From positions 1 to 46,697 of the forward strand of contig NZ_VBUM01000018.1 of assembly GCF_005774735.1 (NCBI RefSeq): 46,697 nucleotides of DNA. Direction: 5' to 3'. Under the pieces are notes generated by a model. It was not told where the DNA came from. It ran no database searches and worked only from the letters and a program-made list of their open reading frames with translations. The DNA is from Microbacterium sp. 5K110. Its GTDB lineage: Bacteria > Actinomycetota > Actinomycetes > Actinomycetales > Microbacteriaceae. Of this stretch, positions 25,423 to 34,066 are shown one piece after another (the stretch's first letter is position 1; each line of letters begins with the position of its first letter). A program made the position numbers and the translations under genes.

Positions 25423-26286
25423 TCAGGCGCCCGGGGTGTTCCCCGCGAAACCGATCGACCGGGAGAGGTCCTTCGCGCTGGAGGCCACGAAGCGCGCGAG
25501 GCCCTCGAGCCGATCGCCGATGCGGGTCTTGGGCGCACTCACGTTCAACGCCGCGACGATGCGCCCAGTGAAGTCGCGCACCGGGGCGCTCGCCCCCACG
25601 ACGCCCAACTCGAGCTCCTCGTCGAGGAGGGCGTATCCCGTCGCTCGGATGCGGGACAGCTCGGCACGCAGGCTTCCCAGGTCGGAGACGACCTGACGAT
25701 CGGCGGGAGGACTGGGCAGCACGGAGAACCCCGCGGCGTGCGGGGGGACCGGGCCTACGATCGCCTGATCCTGGCCGTGCTCGGCGTACCACCGCTCGAG
25801 GGAGTCCTCGTCCCAATCGCTCAGCAGCACGCGGCCCGACGGTGTCCGCCATGCCGCGGTCGTGACCCCCTCCCATCCCGTGGTGCGGAACTCGTGCGGG
25901 CTGAGCTCGCTCGCGATGGTCAGCACGTTCCCACCGCGGAGGACGCAGAGGTGGGTGGTCTCGCGGGCCCGTTGCGCGACTCGTCGCAGGATCGGCTGCG
26001 ATTCCCGCGTGAGGGTGCTTTCGACGGTGAGGGCGGCGAGGGCGTAGAGACGGGCGCCGAGGCGGTAGGCCAGGGTGTTCTCGTCACGGTCGACCAGCCC
26101 GGCGTCGGCCAGGGTGGCCAGGCTGCGGGAGACGACGGCCTTGTCTCGGGCGGTGATCTGCGCGACCCTCGAGACCCCGAGCCCCCCGCCGGCGACGGCT
26201 TCCGCCGACCCGAGGATCTCGAGGATCTCCACGTCGCGGGCGAGGCCCGAGGAGTTGCGACGCGGGGCGGGGGAGTGATCTGTCAT
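25423..26286 (-). CDS. IclR-family transcriptional regulator
   Basis: A 287-residue regulator. The N-terminal winged helix has ILEILGSAEAVAGGGLGVSRVAQIT, DKAVVSRSLATLADAGLVDRD and AYRLGARLY. The C-terminal effector domain has THLCVLRGGNVLTIASEL, WRTPSGRVLLS, GYALLDEELELGVVGASAPVRD and VAALNVSAPK, the usual IclR ligand pocket. It lies between the importer operon and the divergent catabolic operon. The same 16-bp element precedes both, and the catabolic copy also covers the -35 region of the iclR promoter, so it probably regulates both operons and itself. The start is supported by TAGGGT 7 nt upstream (leaderless). Confidence 0.93.
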   Translation of the reverse strand: MTDHSPAPRRNSSGLARDVEILEILGSAEAVAGGGLGVSRVAQITARDKAVVSRSLATLADAGLVDRDENTLAYRLGARLYALAALTVESTLTRESQPILRRVAQRARETTHLCVLRGGNVLTIASELSPHEFRTTGWEGVTTAAWRTPSGRVLLSDWDEDSLERWYAEHGQDQAIVGPVPPHAAGFSVLPSPPADRQVVSDLGSLRAELSRIRATGYALLDEELELGVVGASAPVRDFTGRIVAALNVSAPKTRIGDRLEGLARFVASSAKDLSRSIGFAGNTPGA

Positions 26287-26299
26287 GGCGGGAACCCTA
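26287..26299 (-). promoter_or_regulatory. Leaderless promoter -10 box for iclR
   Basis: On the minus strand TAGGGT (26299-26294) precedes ATG 26286 by 7 nt. The predicted IclR site at 26305-26320 covers its -35 region. Confidence 0.6.
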
Positions 26300-26304
26300 G
26301 TCCG

Positions 26305-26354
26305 TTGCCATATTCACATCAAGGGATGCTCCCACGGCATCCTCGATCTATGGT
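26305..26354 (+). promoter_or_regulatory. Catabolic operon promoter with predicted IclR site
   Basis: TTGCCATATTCACATC (26305-26320) lies at about -56 to -41 relative to a +1 predicted near 26361 from -10 TATGGT (26349-26354). Sequence, orientation and distance match the element at the importer promoter. The -35 region is weak, as in activator-dependent promoters. Confidence 0.55.
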
Positions 26355-26439
26355 GTCCCTGCGGTCGCCGATGGCGGGCTCGATGACGAGAGCCGCAGGA
26401 GCGCCCGCCCCCCGATCCACGATCTCAAGGACTGGTCCC

Positions 26440-27369
26440 GTGACGAAGCGCACACTCACCGTCGGATTCATCGGCCTCGGCAGCATGGGAAGCGGAATGA
26501 CCCGCAACCTGCAGGCCTCCGGCTTCCCCCTGGTCGTCACCGACGTGCGGCCGGAAGTCGCCGCGGAGGCGGTGTCCCGTGGCGCCGTCTGGGTGGAGAC
26601 GGCGGCCGAGGTGGCATCCCGGTCCGATCTGGTGATCACGATGCTGCCCACCCCGCGCCACGTCGAGCAGGTGCTCCGCGGGCCGGACGGCTTGCTGGAG
26701 GCACTGCCGGATGGGGGGACGTGGGTCGACATGTCCACGTCCGTGCCGGAGGTCGCCGACCGCGCTCGCACCGATCGTCCCGACCTGCACATCCTCGACG
26801 CGCCGGTGAGCGGGATGTCCGTCGGTGCCGCCAACGGGACGCTGCAGATCTTCATCGGCGGCGACGCCGACGACGTCGAGCGCCTCCGCGAGGTGTTCGA
26901 GGCCATGGGCGAGCCCGAGCGGATCCTGCACGTGGGCGGCCACGGTGCGGGATACGCGGTGAAGCTCATGATCAACCAGCTGTGGTTCTCCCACCTCATC
27001 GCCACCGCGGAGGTGCTCTCGGTCGGTGTGAAGGCCGGGGTCGACCTCGAGGTGCTGCGTCGCGCCCTGGTCGCGAGCCCCGCGAACAGCAATTTCGTCG
27101 AGCACGACGTTCTGTCGATCCTCGATCACGGCGACTACGACGAGGGTTTCGCGCTCGCGCTGGCCTGCAAGGACCTCGGCCTCTCGGTGGACCTGGCGCG
27201 CTCGGTCGGGATGCCGTACGAGCTGTCCGGCCTCGTGGACCAGCAGTTCCGTCGCGCCAAGGCGATGTACGGCGACCGTGCCGGCGAGATGGTGCCGTTC
27301 CGCCTGTACGAGGACCTGCTCGGCGACCCGCTCCGCCGCGCTGCCGCTCCCGCGGGAGCCACGCGATGA
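26440..27369 (+). CDS. NAD(P)-dependent beta-hydroxyacid dehydrogenase (3-hydroxyisobutyrate dehydrogenase family)
   Basis: A 309-residue cytosolic oxidoreductase. GTG 26440 has AAGGA 8 nt upstream. It shows the Rossmann start VGFIGLGSMGSGM, the substrate motif LDAPVSGMSVGAANGTLQIF, and GYAVKLMINQ with the catalytic Lys175. Family members oxidise 3-hydroxyacids or reduce semialdehydes; the substrate is not predictable. It is the first gene of a five-gene operon and overlaps the next by ATGA, so its product may pass to the aldehyde dehydrogenase. Confidence 0.92.
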   Translation: MTKRTLTVGFIGLGSMGSGMTRNLQASGFPLVVTDVRPEVAAEAVSRGAVWVETAAEVASRSDLVITMLPTPRHVEQVLRGPDGLLEALPDGGTWVDMSTSVPEVADRARTDRPDLHILDAPVSGMSVGAANGTLQIFIGGDADDVERLREVFEAMGEPERILHVGGHGAGYAVKLMINQLWFSHLIATAEVLSVGVKAGVDLEVLRRALVASPANSNFVEHDVLSILDHGDYDEGFALALACKDLGLSVDLARSVGMPYELSGLVDQQFRRAKAMYGDRAGEMVPFRLYEDLLGDPLRRAAAPAGATR

Positions 27370-28844
27370 CCGACGAACGCGCCTTCCTGGCCTTTCTCCC
27401 CACCGACCTCTTCATCGACGGCGCCTGGCTCCCCGCCTCGACCGGCGACCGGTTCGACGTCATCGACCCCTCCACCGGCGACGTGCTCGCCACCGTCGCC
27501 GATGCGAGCGTCGCCGACGGGGACGCCGCGCTCGCCGCGGCCCACCGTGCGCAGGAGTCGTGGGGGCGCACCGCCCCACGGGAGCGCGCCGAGATCCTGC
27601 GCCGCGCGTTCGACCTCGTCACCGCGCGCGCCGAGGACTTCGCCCTCGCGATGACGCTCGAGATGGGGAAGCCTCTCGCCGAGGCACGCGGCGAGGTCGC
27701 CTACGGCGCGGAGTTCCTCCGCTGGTTCAGCGAGGAGGCTCCCCGCATCGCCGGGCGGTACTCGACCGCGCCCGACGGTCGCAACCGTCTGCTGGTCGTT
27801 CAGAAGCCGGTCGGTCCGTGCCTGTTCATCACGCCGTGGAACTTCCCCCTCGCCATGGCCACCCGCAAGATCGCTCCGGCGATCGCCGCGGGCTGCACCA
27901 TGGTGCTCAAGCCCGCCGCCCTCACCCCGCTCACGGCGCTCCTCCTCACCGAGGTACTGCGCGAGGCCGGCCTTCCGGACGGCGTGCTCAACGTCATCCC
28001 GACGACGCACGCCGGCGCCGTCACCGGCCCGCTCGTGCGCGACCCCCGGCTCCGCAAGCTCTCCTTCACCGGCTCCACGGGCGTCGGCCAGCGACTCATC
28101 GCCGACTCGGCCGCCCAGGTACTGCGGGTGTCGATGGAGCTCGGGGGAAACGCACCCTTCCTCGTCTTCGAGGACGCCGACCTGGATGCCGCCGTTGACG
28201 GTGCCGTGCTGGCGAAGATGCGCAACGGGGGTGAGGCGTGCGTGGCGGCGAACCGCTTCCTCGTGCACGAGTCCGTCGCAGCCGAGTTCGCCGAGCGTTT
28301 CTCCGCCCGCATCGGCGCCTTCGTCCCCGCGCGCGGGACCGACCCGTCGTCCACGGTCGGACCCCTCGTCGACGCGGCCACTCGCGACAAGGTCGCGTCC
28401 CTCGTCGACGGGGCCGTCGCCCAGGGTGCCCGCGTCGCCGTGGGCGGTGCCGCGATCCCCGGCCCCGGATACTTCTACCAGCCGACTGTCCTCGTCGACG
28501 TGCCCGCCGACGCCGACATCCTCCGCGAGGAGATCTTCGGTCCCGTTGCGCCGATCCTGACGTTCGGCGACGAGGAGGAGGCGATCCGCCTGGCCAACGA
28601 CACCGAGTTCGGCCTCGTCTGCTTCGCCTACACGCGAGATCTCGACCGGGGACTCCGCCTGGCCGAGCGCCTGGAGACCGGCATGCTGGGGCTCAACGCC
28701 GGCGTCGTCTCCAACCCCGCCGCGCCCTTCGGCGGCGTCAAGCAATCGGGCCTCGGCCGCGAGGGCGGGGCCGAAGGCATCCACGAATACCTCGAGACCG
28801 TCTACGTCGGCATCGCCGACCCGTTCGCCTCCCGGAGCGCCTGA
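27366..28844 (+). CDS. NAD(P)-dependent aldehyde dehydrogenase (succinate-semialdehyde dehydrogenase-like)
   Basis: A 492-residue ALDH. Catalytic residues are visible: N159 in TPWNFP, E258 in SMELGGNAP and nucleophile C292 in NGGEACVAANRF. EEIFGPVAPILTF, PFGGVKQSGLGREGG and FTGSTGVG are standard. The overall sequence is close to GabD-type enzymes that oxidise short semialdehydes, but a different aldehyde is possible. It is translationally coupled to the dehydrogenase upstream (ATGA) and starts 2 nt upstream of the SDR gap. Confidence 0.93.
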   Translation: MTDERAFLAFLPTDLFIDGAWLPASTGDRFDVIDPSTGDVLATVADASVADGDAALAAAHRAQESWGRTAPRERAEILRRAFDLVTARAEDFALAMTLEMGKPLAEARGEVAYGAEFLRWFSEEAPRIAGRYSTAPDGRNRLLVVQKPVGPCLFITPWNFPLAMATRKIAPAIAAGCTMVLKPAALTPLTALLLTEVLREAGLPDGVLNVIPTTHAGAVTGPLVRDPRLRKLSFTGSTGVGQRLIADSAAQVLRVSMELGGNAPFLVFEDADLDAAVDGAVLAKMRNGGEACVAANRFLVHESVAAEFAERFSARIGAFVPARGTDPSSTVGPLVDAATRDKVASLVDGAVAQGARVAVGGAAIPGPGYFYQPTVLVDVPADADILREEIFGPVAPILTFGDEEEAIRLANDTEFGLVCFAYTRDLDRGLRLAERLETGMLGLNAGVVSNPAAPFGGVKQSGLGREGGAEGIHEYLETVYVGIADPFASRSA

Positions 28845-28846
28845 CC

Positions 28847-29626
28847 ATGGACATCAGCGAATTCACGCCCGACTTCTTCTCGTTGGCCGGCAAGACCGCC
28901 ATCGTGACCGGGGGGAACGGCGGCCTCGGTCGGGCGTTCTCCGTCGCGCTCGCCGCGGCCGGAGCGAACGTGTTCGTCCCGTCGCTCATGGACGACGACG
29001 GTGAGACCGCCCGGCTGGTCGAGGCGCACGGACGGGCCTACGCGTTCGCGCAGTCCGACATCACCGCGGCGGGCGAACCCGATCGTGTCGTGCGCGCGTG
29101 CGTCGACCGTTTCGGCGGCGTCGACGTGCTCGTCAACTCCGCGGGTATCAACCTGCTGAGCGAGGACGTGGTCGCCTTCGATCGCGCCAAGTGGGACCCG
29201 ATGATCGCGGTCAACCTCACCGCCGCCTTCGACTTCGCGCGCGCGGCGGCCGAGGTCATGATCCCGCACCGCCGCGGCAAGATCATCAACATCGCCTCGC
29301 TCTTCTCGTTCCTCGGCGGGCGCCAGTCGCCCGCGTACGCGGCATCCAAGGCCGGTATCGTCGGCTTCACGAAGGCCTACGCCGACGAGCTGGGTGCATT
29401 CGGCATCCAGGTCAACGCCGTCGCGCCCGGGTACTTCGCGACGGCGCTCACCGAGAAGACCCGGTCGGATGCCGAGGCGAACCGCCGCATCGTCGACCAC
29501 GTCCCCGCCGGTCGGTGGGGCGACCCCGCCGACCTCATGGGCGCGGTCGTCTTCCTCGCCAGCCGCGCCAGCGACTACGTCACCGGGCACACGCTCGTCG
29601 TCGACGGCGGCTACCTGCTGCGCTGA
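28847..29626 (+). CDS. Short-chain dehydrogenase/reductase
   Basis: A 259-residue SDR. The cofactor motif TGGNGGLGRAF is at residues ~21-31, VDVLVNSAG follows, and the active site YAASK lies downstream of NIASLFSFLGGRQSP. SVNAVAPGYFAT-type and DGGYLLR C-terminal features are normal for classical SDRs. It resembles gluconate/2-deoxygluconate dehydrogenases, suggesting oxidation of a polyol or sugar acid, though SDR specificity is not readable. It starts 2 nt after the upstream stop, in the IclR-linked operon. Confidence 0.92.
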   Translation: MDISEFTPDFFSLAGKTAIVTGGNGGLGRAFSVALAAAGANVFVPSLMDDDGETARLVEAHGRAYAFAQSDITAAGEPDRVVRACVDRFGGVDVLVNSAGINLLSEDVVAFDRAKWDPMIAVNLTAAFDFARAAAEVMIPHRRGKIINIASLFSFLGGRQSPAYAASKAGIVGFTKAYADELGAFGIQVNAVAPGYFATALTEKTRSDAEANRRIVDHVPAGRWGDPADLMGAVVFLASRASDYVTGHTLVVDGGYLLR

Positions 29627-29657
29627 CCCGATTTCCCACCGATCCAGGAAGACCGAC

Positions 29658-31121
29658 ATGGCCGATTCCCGTTCCCCGCTGACCCGTTCCGACATCGCCA
29701 CGCGTCTGACCGACCTGCTCGGCGCCGACGCCGTCGACACCCGTGAAGCCGAGCTGCGCGACGCCAGCGTCGACCGCTTCAAGAAGTACTCCGCCGTGCA
29801 CGGCATCTTCGACGGGCCCTTCCCGGCGGCGATCGTGTACCCCCGCTCGACCGACGAGGTCGCCGCGGTGCTGCGCTTCGCCGACGAGAACCGCATCGCG
29901 ATCGTGCCCCGCACGGGCCGCACCGCCACCGAGGGCGGTCTCGAGACCGTCGTCGCCGACACGATCGTGCTCGACGGTTCGCGCATGGACGCGACCCTCG
30001 CGATCGACACCGTGGACATGATGGTCACCGTGCAGTGCGGGGCTCCGTTGCAGCGCGTCGAGGACGAACTGCGCGCGCGGGGCTACACGACCGGGCACTC
30101 GCCCCAGTCGAAGCCGCTGGCCCAGTACGGCGGCCTCGTCGCGACCCGGTCGATCGGGCAGTTCTCCACGCTGTACGGAGGCATCGAAGACATGGTGGTG
30201 GGGCTCGAGGCGGTCCTCGCCGACGGCACCGTGACGCGCATCAAGAACGTGCCGCGGCGCGCGGCCGGCCCCGACATCCGTCACCTGATCATCGGGAACG
30301 AGGGTGCGTTCGCGTTCGTGACCGAGGTCACCGTGAAGATCTGGCCGTATACGCCCGAGAACAACCGGTACTTCGGGTTCCTCACCGACGATTTCGGCGC
30401 CGGTGTCGACCTGCTCCGTGAACTCGTGACACAGGGGTACCGTCCCTCCGTGGCGCGCGTGTACTCGCCGGAGGACGCTCGCCAGCACTTCTCGCACTTC
30501 CACGAGGGAAAGAGCGTCGTCGTGCTGGTGGCGGAGGGGCCTCGCCGTCTGGCGGAGGCGACGGCCGAGGCCATCGAGGAGGCCGCCGAGGGCACGTCGC
30601 TCGAGCGCGTCGACGACTCCCTGATCGAGACCTGGTTCGACAATCTGAACTGGGGGCAGGACAAGATCGACCGCGAGAAGCGGGAGATGCTCGAGAGCGC
30701 GCACCTCGGCTATACCACCGAGGTCTCGGTCGACTGGTCGCGCGTGGTCGAGCTGTACGAATCCGTCATGGCGCGCGTGCGCCGGGAATTCCCCCGAGCG
30801 GCCGATCTGACGATGCTGGGCGCGCACTCCTCGCACAGCTACCAGACGGGCACGAACCTGTACTTCGTGTACGACTACGACATCCGCTGCGAACCGCGCG
30901 AGGAGATCACCGAATACCACGAGCCGCTGAACGCGATCGTCGTCGAGGAGGCGCTGCGCCTGGGCGGGTCCATGGTGCACCACCACGGAATCGGCAAGTA
31001 CCGCACGCCGTGGACGGCGCAGGAGCACGGCAGTGCCCTCGTTCTGCTCGAGCGCATGAAGGCCGCACTCGATCCGAACGGCATCATGAACCCCGGCACC
31101 ATCTTCGCGCTGGAGGCCTGA
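29658..31121 (+). CDS. FAD-linked oxidase (VAO/AGPS-like family)
   Basis: A 487-residue flavoenzyme. The FAD-binding PCMH domain (~40-220) has PAAIVYPRSTDEVAAVLRFA, IAIVPRTGRTATEGGLE and GHSPQSKPLAQYGGLVATRS; the C-terminal oxidase cap ends LDPNGIMNPGTIF. The GGLVATRSIGQFSTLYGGIEDMV region resembles alkyl-dihydroxyacetone-phosphate synthase-like and GlcD-like proteins, which oxidise hydroxy acids or glycerol-phosphate-type compounds. No Cys or His covalent-flavin motif is certain. GGAA precedes ATG 29658, and its stop overlaps the kinase ATG. Substrate unknown. Confidence 0.9.
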   Translation: MADSRSPLTRSDIATRLTDLLGADAVDTREAELRDASVDRFKKYSAVHGIFDGPFPAAIVYPRSTDEVAAVLRFADENRIAIVPRTGRTATEGGLETVVADTIVLDGSRMDATLAIDTVDMMVTVQCGAPLQRVEDELRARGYTTGHSPQSKPLAQYGGLVATRSIGQFSTLYGGIEDMVVGLEAVLADGTVTRIKNVPRRAAGPDIRHLIIGNEGAFAFVTEVTVKIWPYTPENNRYFGFLTDDFGAGVDLLRELVTQGYRPSVARVYSPEDARQHFSHFHEGKSVVVLVAEGPRRLAEATAEAIEEAAEGTSLERVDDSLIETWFDNLNWGQDKIDREKREMLESAHLGYTTEVSVDWSRVVELYESVMARVRREFPRAADLTMLGAHSSHSYQTGTNLYFVYDYDIRCEPREEITEYHEPLNAIVVEEALRLGGSMVHHHGIGKYRTPWTAQEHGSALVLLERMKAALDPNGIMNPGTIFALEA

Positions 31122-32527
31122 TGCCGGTCGTCGTCGCGATCGACAACGGATCGCAGTCGACGAAGGTCCTCGTCGTCGACGAGGAGGGGCGAGTGCGTGC
31201 GCAGGCGCGCGTGGGGCTGCGGCCCTACGCGACGCCGGAGTCGGGGCACAGCGTCCACCCGGACGACGACGTCTGGGACTCGATCGCCCGCGCGTGCCGC
31301 ACGGCGATGGAGCGTTTCGACGGCGACCCCGGCGAGATCGTGGGGATCGGGCTGTGCACGATCCGGTTCTGCCGCGCGCTTCTGCGCGCCGACGGCACGC
31401 TGGCCGAGCCGCTGCTCAGCTGGATGGACGAGAGGGTCTCGCGCCGGCACGTCGCCTCTCCCGAGGTGGCGCACGTGTCGACCTCTTCCGGATACATCGC
31501 GCACCGGCTCACGGGGGAGTTCCGCGACGCGGCGGGGAACTACCAGGGCGTCTGGCCCATCGATCAGCAGACCTGGCGGTGGTCGGACGACCCGGATGCC
31601 GCGGTCTCCACCGGGATGGACCGGGCCCTGCTGAGCGACCTCGTGGATCCGGGTGCAGAACTCGGTCGGGTGACATCGGCGGCTGCCGCCCTGACCGGGT
31701 TGCCCGAGGGGGTCCCCGTCTACGCCACCTCGAACGACAAGGCCGTCGAAGCACTCGGGGCCGGCCTGGCCTCGGATGCGGACGTGCTGCTGTCGTTGGG
31801 AACCTACATCGCCGCGATGACGGTCGCCGACCGGCCCGGGGGCGGTGCCCACCACTGGGTCAACTTCGGATGCCGCCCCGGACAGTACCTGGCGGAGTCG
31901 ACCGGCATCCGTCGGGGGATGTGGACGGTGAGCTGGCTGCGCGATCTGCTGCACCCGACGTCACCCGACGATGATCTGTACGCGTTCGATCGCGTTCTGG
32001 GCGCCGAGGCCGAGGCGGTGAGTCCCGGATGCGACGGTGTCGCGACCGTGCTGGACTGGCTCGCCCCGGGCGACGAACCGAACCGGCGAGGGGCTTTCGT
32101 GGGGTTCTCCGGAGCGCAGGGCCGGGGGCACCTCTATCGAGCGGTGCTGGAGGCCATCGCGTTCACCATGGCCGACCACATCGACGCGATGGAGCGCGAG
32201 CGCGGGGCCGTCGCCGACGGCGTGATCGTCACCGGCGGCGGCGCGCAGTCGCCGCTTCTCGTCCAGATCGTCGCCGACGTCGTGGGGCGCCCGGTTCGCC
32301 GTGCCCTGGTCGACGACGCGGCCGGCATCGGTGCCGCGATCTGCGCCGCGGTCGGTTCGGGCATGCATCGCGACTGGGACAGCGCGGTCGCCGCGATGGC
32401 GGGCACCGGGGAGCCCGTGCTCCCCTCCGACACGGCCGAGACCTACCAGGCTCTGCGCGCGTGGCACCGCGGCATCCGGTCCCGCGTGGCGGAGATGTCC
32501 GACTGGATGGCCACCGCCCGCCCGTGA
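31121..32527 (+). CDS. FGGY-family carbohydrate kinase
   Basis: A 468-residue kinase of the xylulokinase/glycerol kinase family. The phosphate-binding start VVAIDNGSQSTKVLVVDEEG, the acceptor region LLSWMDERVSRR, and the C-terminal ATP site GVIVTGGGAQSPLLVQIVADVVGRPV are visible. It should phosphorylate a polyol, keto-sugar or AI-2-like diketone. ATG shares an A with the oxidase stop (TGATG), so expression is coupled. It is the last gene of the operon; no terminator is obvious before the convergent DUF2252 gene 17 bp away. Confidence 0.93.
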   Translation: MPVVVAIDNGSQSTKVLVVDEEGRVRAQARVGLRPYATPESGHSVHPDDDVWDSIARACRTAMERFDGDPGEIVGIGLCTIRFCRALLRADGTLAEPLLSWMDERVSRRHVASPEVAHVSTSSGYIAHRLTGEFRDAAGNYQGVWPIDQQTWRWSDDPDAAVSTGMDRALLSDLVDPGAELGRVTSAAAALTGLPEGVPVYATSNDKAVEALGAGLASDADVLLSLGTYIAAMTVADRPGGGAHHWVNFGCRPGQYLAESTGIRRGMWTVSWLRDLLHPTSPDDDLYAFDRVLGAEAEAVSPGCDGVATVLDWLAPGDEPNRRGAFVGFSGAQGRGHLYRAVLEAIAFTMADHIDAMERERGAVADGVIVTGGGAQSPLLVQIVADVVGRPVRRALVDDAAGIGAAICAAVGSGMHRDWDSAVAAMAGTGEPVLPSDTAETYQALRAWHRGIRSRVAEMSDWMATARP

Positions 32528-32544
32528 CGCCGCGGTCGCGCGCG

Positions 32545-33921
32545 TCAGACGTGTGCGGCGACGAACGCGGCGTGATCCTCGCGGGCGACGTCGGCGTACG
32601 CGAACGCCCACGGCACGAGAGCCTCGGTCAACGCGTGCCCGGCGCCGGCGTAGCCGGCGATGTCGGGGGCCTGCGGGGACTGCGCGTGGGCGCGGGCGAG
32701 CGTGATCGCGCACGCCTGGGCGTAGCGGCGGAAGGGCTTGTCCGCGAGCTCGACCATCTCGATCCCACCCTTCATGTCGTGGAACTGCCGCACGTAGAAG
32801 TCGGCGTCGACGCCGCGCACGTGGCCGAGGAACGGGTCGGAGACGCCCTGCAGGACACGCTGCAGCGCCACCACGCGCGCGCCCTCGCCGTCGGCGGCGA
32901 CGAGCGAGGTCAGCGCCTCGGGCTGGCGGATGCCGCCGAACTGCTGCAGCACGCTCGCTCCGGCCTGCTTTCCCTGGAGGACGAAGGCGTGCCCGTCGCC
33001 GTCCTGCAGCAGCAAGAGGTAGCACCGCGTCCCGACGCTGCCGACCCCGACGACGCGGCGGGCGACGTCGCTGAGGTCGTACTGTTCGAGCGTCATCCGC
33101 ACATCGACGTTCGCCGAGGTGCGGTATGCCCCGTCGACGGCGAGGACCCGGGCGGCGACCTCCGCGTCGACGGGGGTCATCGTCGGCGGCTGATGCGTGA
33201 AGGTGAGGCGGCCGGAGCCCGCGTCGGCGGTCAGTCGACGCACTGCCCGTGCCCCGGTCCGGCGCTCGGCGTCGGCGATCGCGCGCGTCAGGACTTCGCG
33301 CGACGCGCGGTCGTAGGAGCCGATCGCCTCGTGCGCGTTGAAGTGCTCGAAGTGGCGGTCGATGGGGTCCCGTTCGACGAGTCCCGCGATCGCCCGGACA
33401 TAGGCCCGCACCGTCGAGGCGACGGCGTCGCGGACGATCGCGGGGTCGCGATCGGTCTCGCCTCCGGCGAGGACGACGCTCGTGAGCAGTCGCTTCAGGT
33501 CCCATTCCCACGGCGCCCACGCTGCTTCGTCGAAGTCGTTGAGGTCGAAGACGAGCGTGCGCTGCGGTGAGGCGTAGAAACCGAAGTTCGCGACGTGGGC
33601 GTCTCCGCACGATGCGACGTGGATGGGCGTCGAGGGATCGCGGGCGAGGTCGGCCGCCATGACGGCCGCCGCGCCGCGGTAGAAGGCGAACGGGGTTGCC
33701 GACATCCGCTCGATCCGCAGCGGAACCAGTTCGGGGATGCGGGTGGCGTTCTGGGCTTCGAGGATGCCGAGCGGGTCACGTCCTTCGACGGTGAGGCGCC
33801 CGAGGTCGCGTCGCGGCACGCGCTGCCGCGCCTCTCGTCCGCGCGCGCGGCGTTCGGAGGCCGAGGGCGGCGGGTTCCACGGGATGTCCGGGCGGGGTGC
33901 GGCGGCAGGCGGCGTGCTCAC
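32545..33921 (-). CDS. DUF2252 family protein
   Basis: A 458-residue cytosolic protein of the DUF2252 family. Recognisable parts are FYRGAAAVMAADLA, CGDAHVANFGFYASPQRTLVFDLNDFDEAAWAPWEWDLKRL (a kinase-like catalytic loop with Asp-His and Asn), VGVGSVGTRCYLLLLQ and VLQGKQAGASVL. The fold resembles aminoglycoside-phosphotransferase-like kinases, but no function is established. GTG 33921 follows TAGGGT by exactly 6 nt, so the mRNA is probably leaderless. It is divergent from clpB. Confidence 0.92.
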   Translation of the reverse strand: MSTPPAAAPRPDIPWNPPPSASERRARGREARQRVPRRDLGRLTVEGRDPLGILEAQNATRIPELVPLRIERMSATPFAFYRGAAAVMAADLARDPSTPIHVASCGDAHVANFGFYASPQRTLVFDLNDFDEAAWAPWEWDLKRLLTSVVLAGGETDRDPAIVRDAVASTVRAYVRAIAGLVERDPIDRHFEHFNAHEAIGSYDRASREVLTRAIADAERRTGARAVRRLTADAGSGRLTFTHQPPTMTPVDAEVAARVLAVDGAYRTSANVDVRMTLEQYDLSDVARRVVGVGSVGTRCYLLLLQDGDGHAFVLQGKQAGASVLQQFGGIRQPEALTSLVAADGEGARVVALQRVLQGVSDPFLGHVRGVDADFYVRQFHDMKGGIEMVELADKPFRRYAQACAITLARAHAQSPQAPDIAGYAGAGHALTEALVPWAFAYADVAREDHAAFVAAHV

Positions 33922-33933
33922 GCGCTCACCCTA
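33922..33933 (-). promoter_or_regulatory. Leaderless promoter -10 box for the DUF2252 gene
   Basis: On the minus strand TAGGGT (33933-33928) is followed by 6 nt and GTG 33921. Confidence 0.6.
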
Positions 33934-33987
33934 GACCCGGGGGTGCTCGCGTCGTCGGGAAGGGTCCTGCCGGTCGCGCACCCTCCA

Positions 33988-34035
33988 TTGCCTCGAATGC
34001 ACCCGACTGCTAAACTTGAGTCAACGCAACTCAAC
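33988..34035 (+). promoter_or_regulatory. clpB promoter with HAIR operator (HspR site)
   Basis: -35 TTGCCT (33988-33993), a 17-bp spacer and -10 TAAACT (34011-34016) predict +1 near 34023. CTTGAGT (34015-34021), 7 nt, ACTCAAC (34029-34035) matches 13 of 14 positions of the HAIR consensus and overlaps -10 and +1, as at dnaK. Confidence 0.9.
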
Positions 34036-34066
34036 TTTGAAGCGTGACAGATTTCCAGGAGACACC

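Noticed and set aside
26305..26320. The IclR element as a simple palindromic operator
   Set aside because: The arms are not convincingly self-complementary. The case rests on two matching copies at equal promoter distance, not on symmetry.
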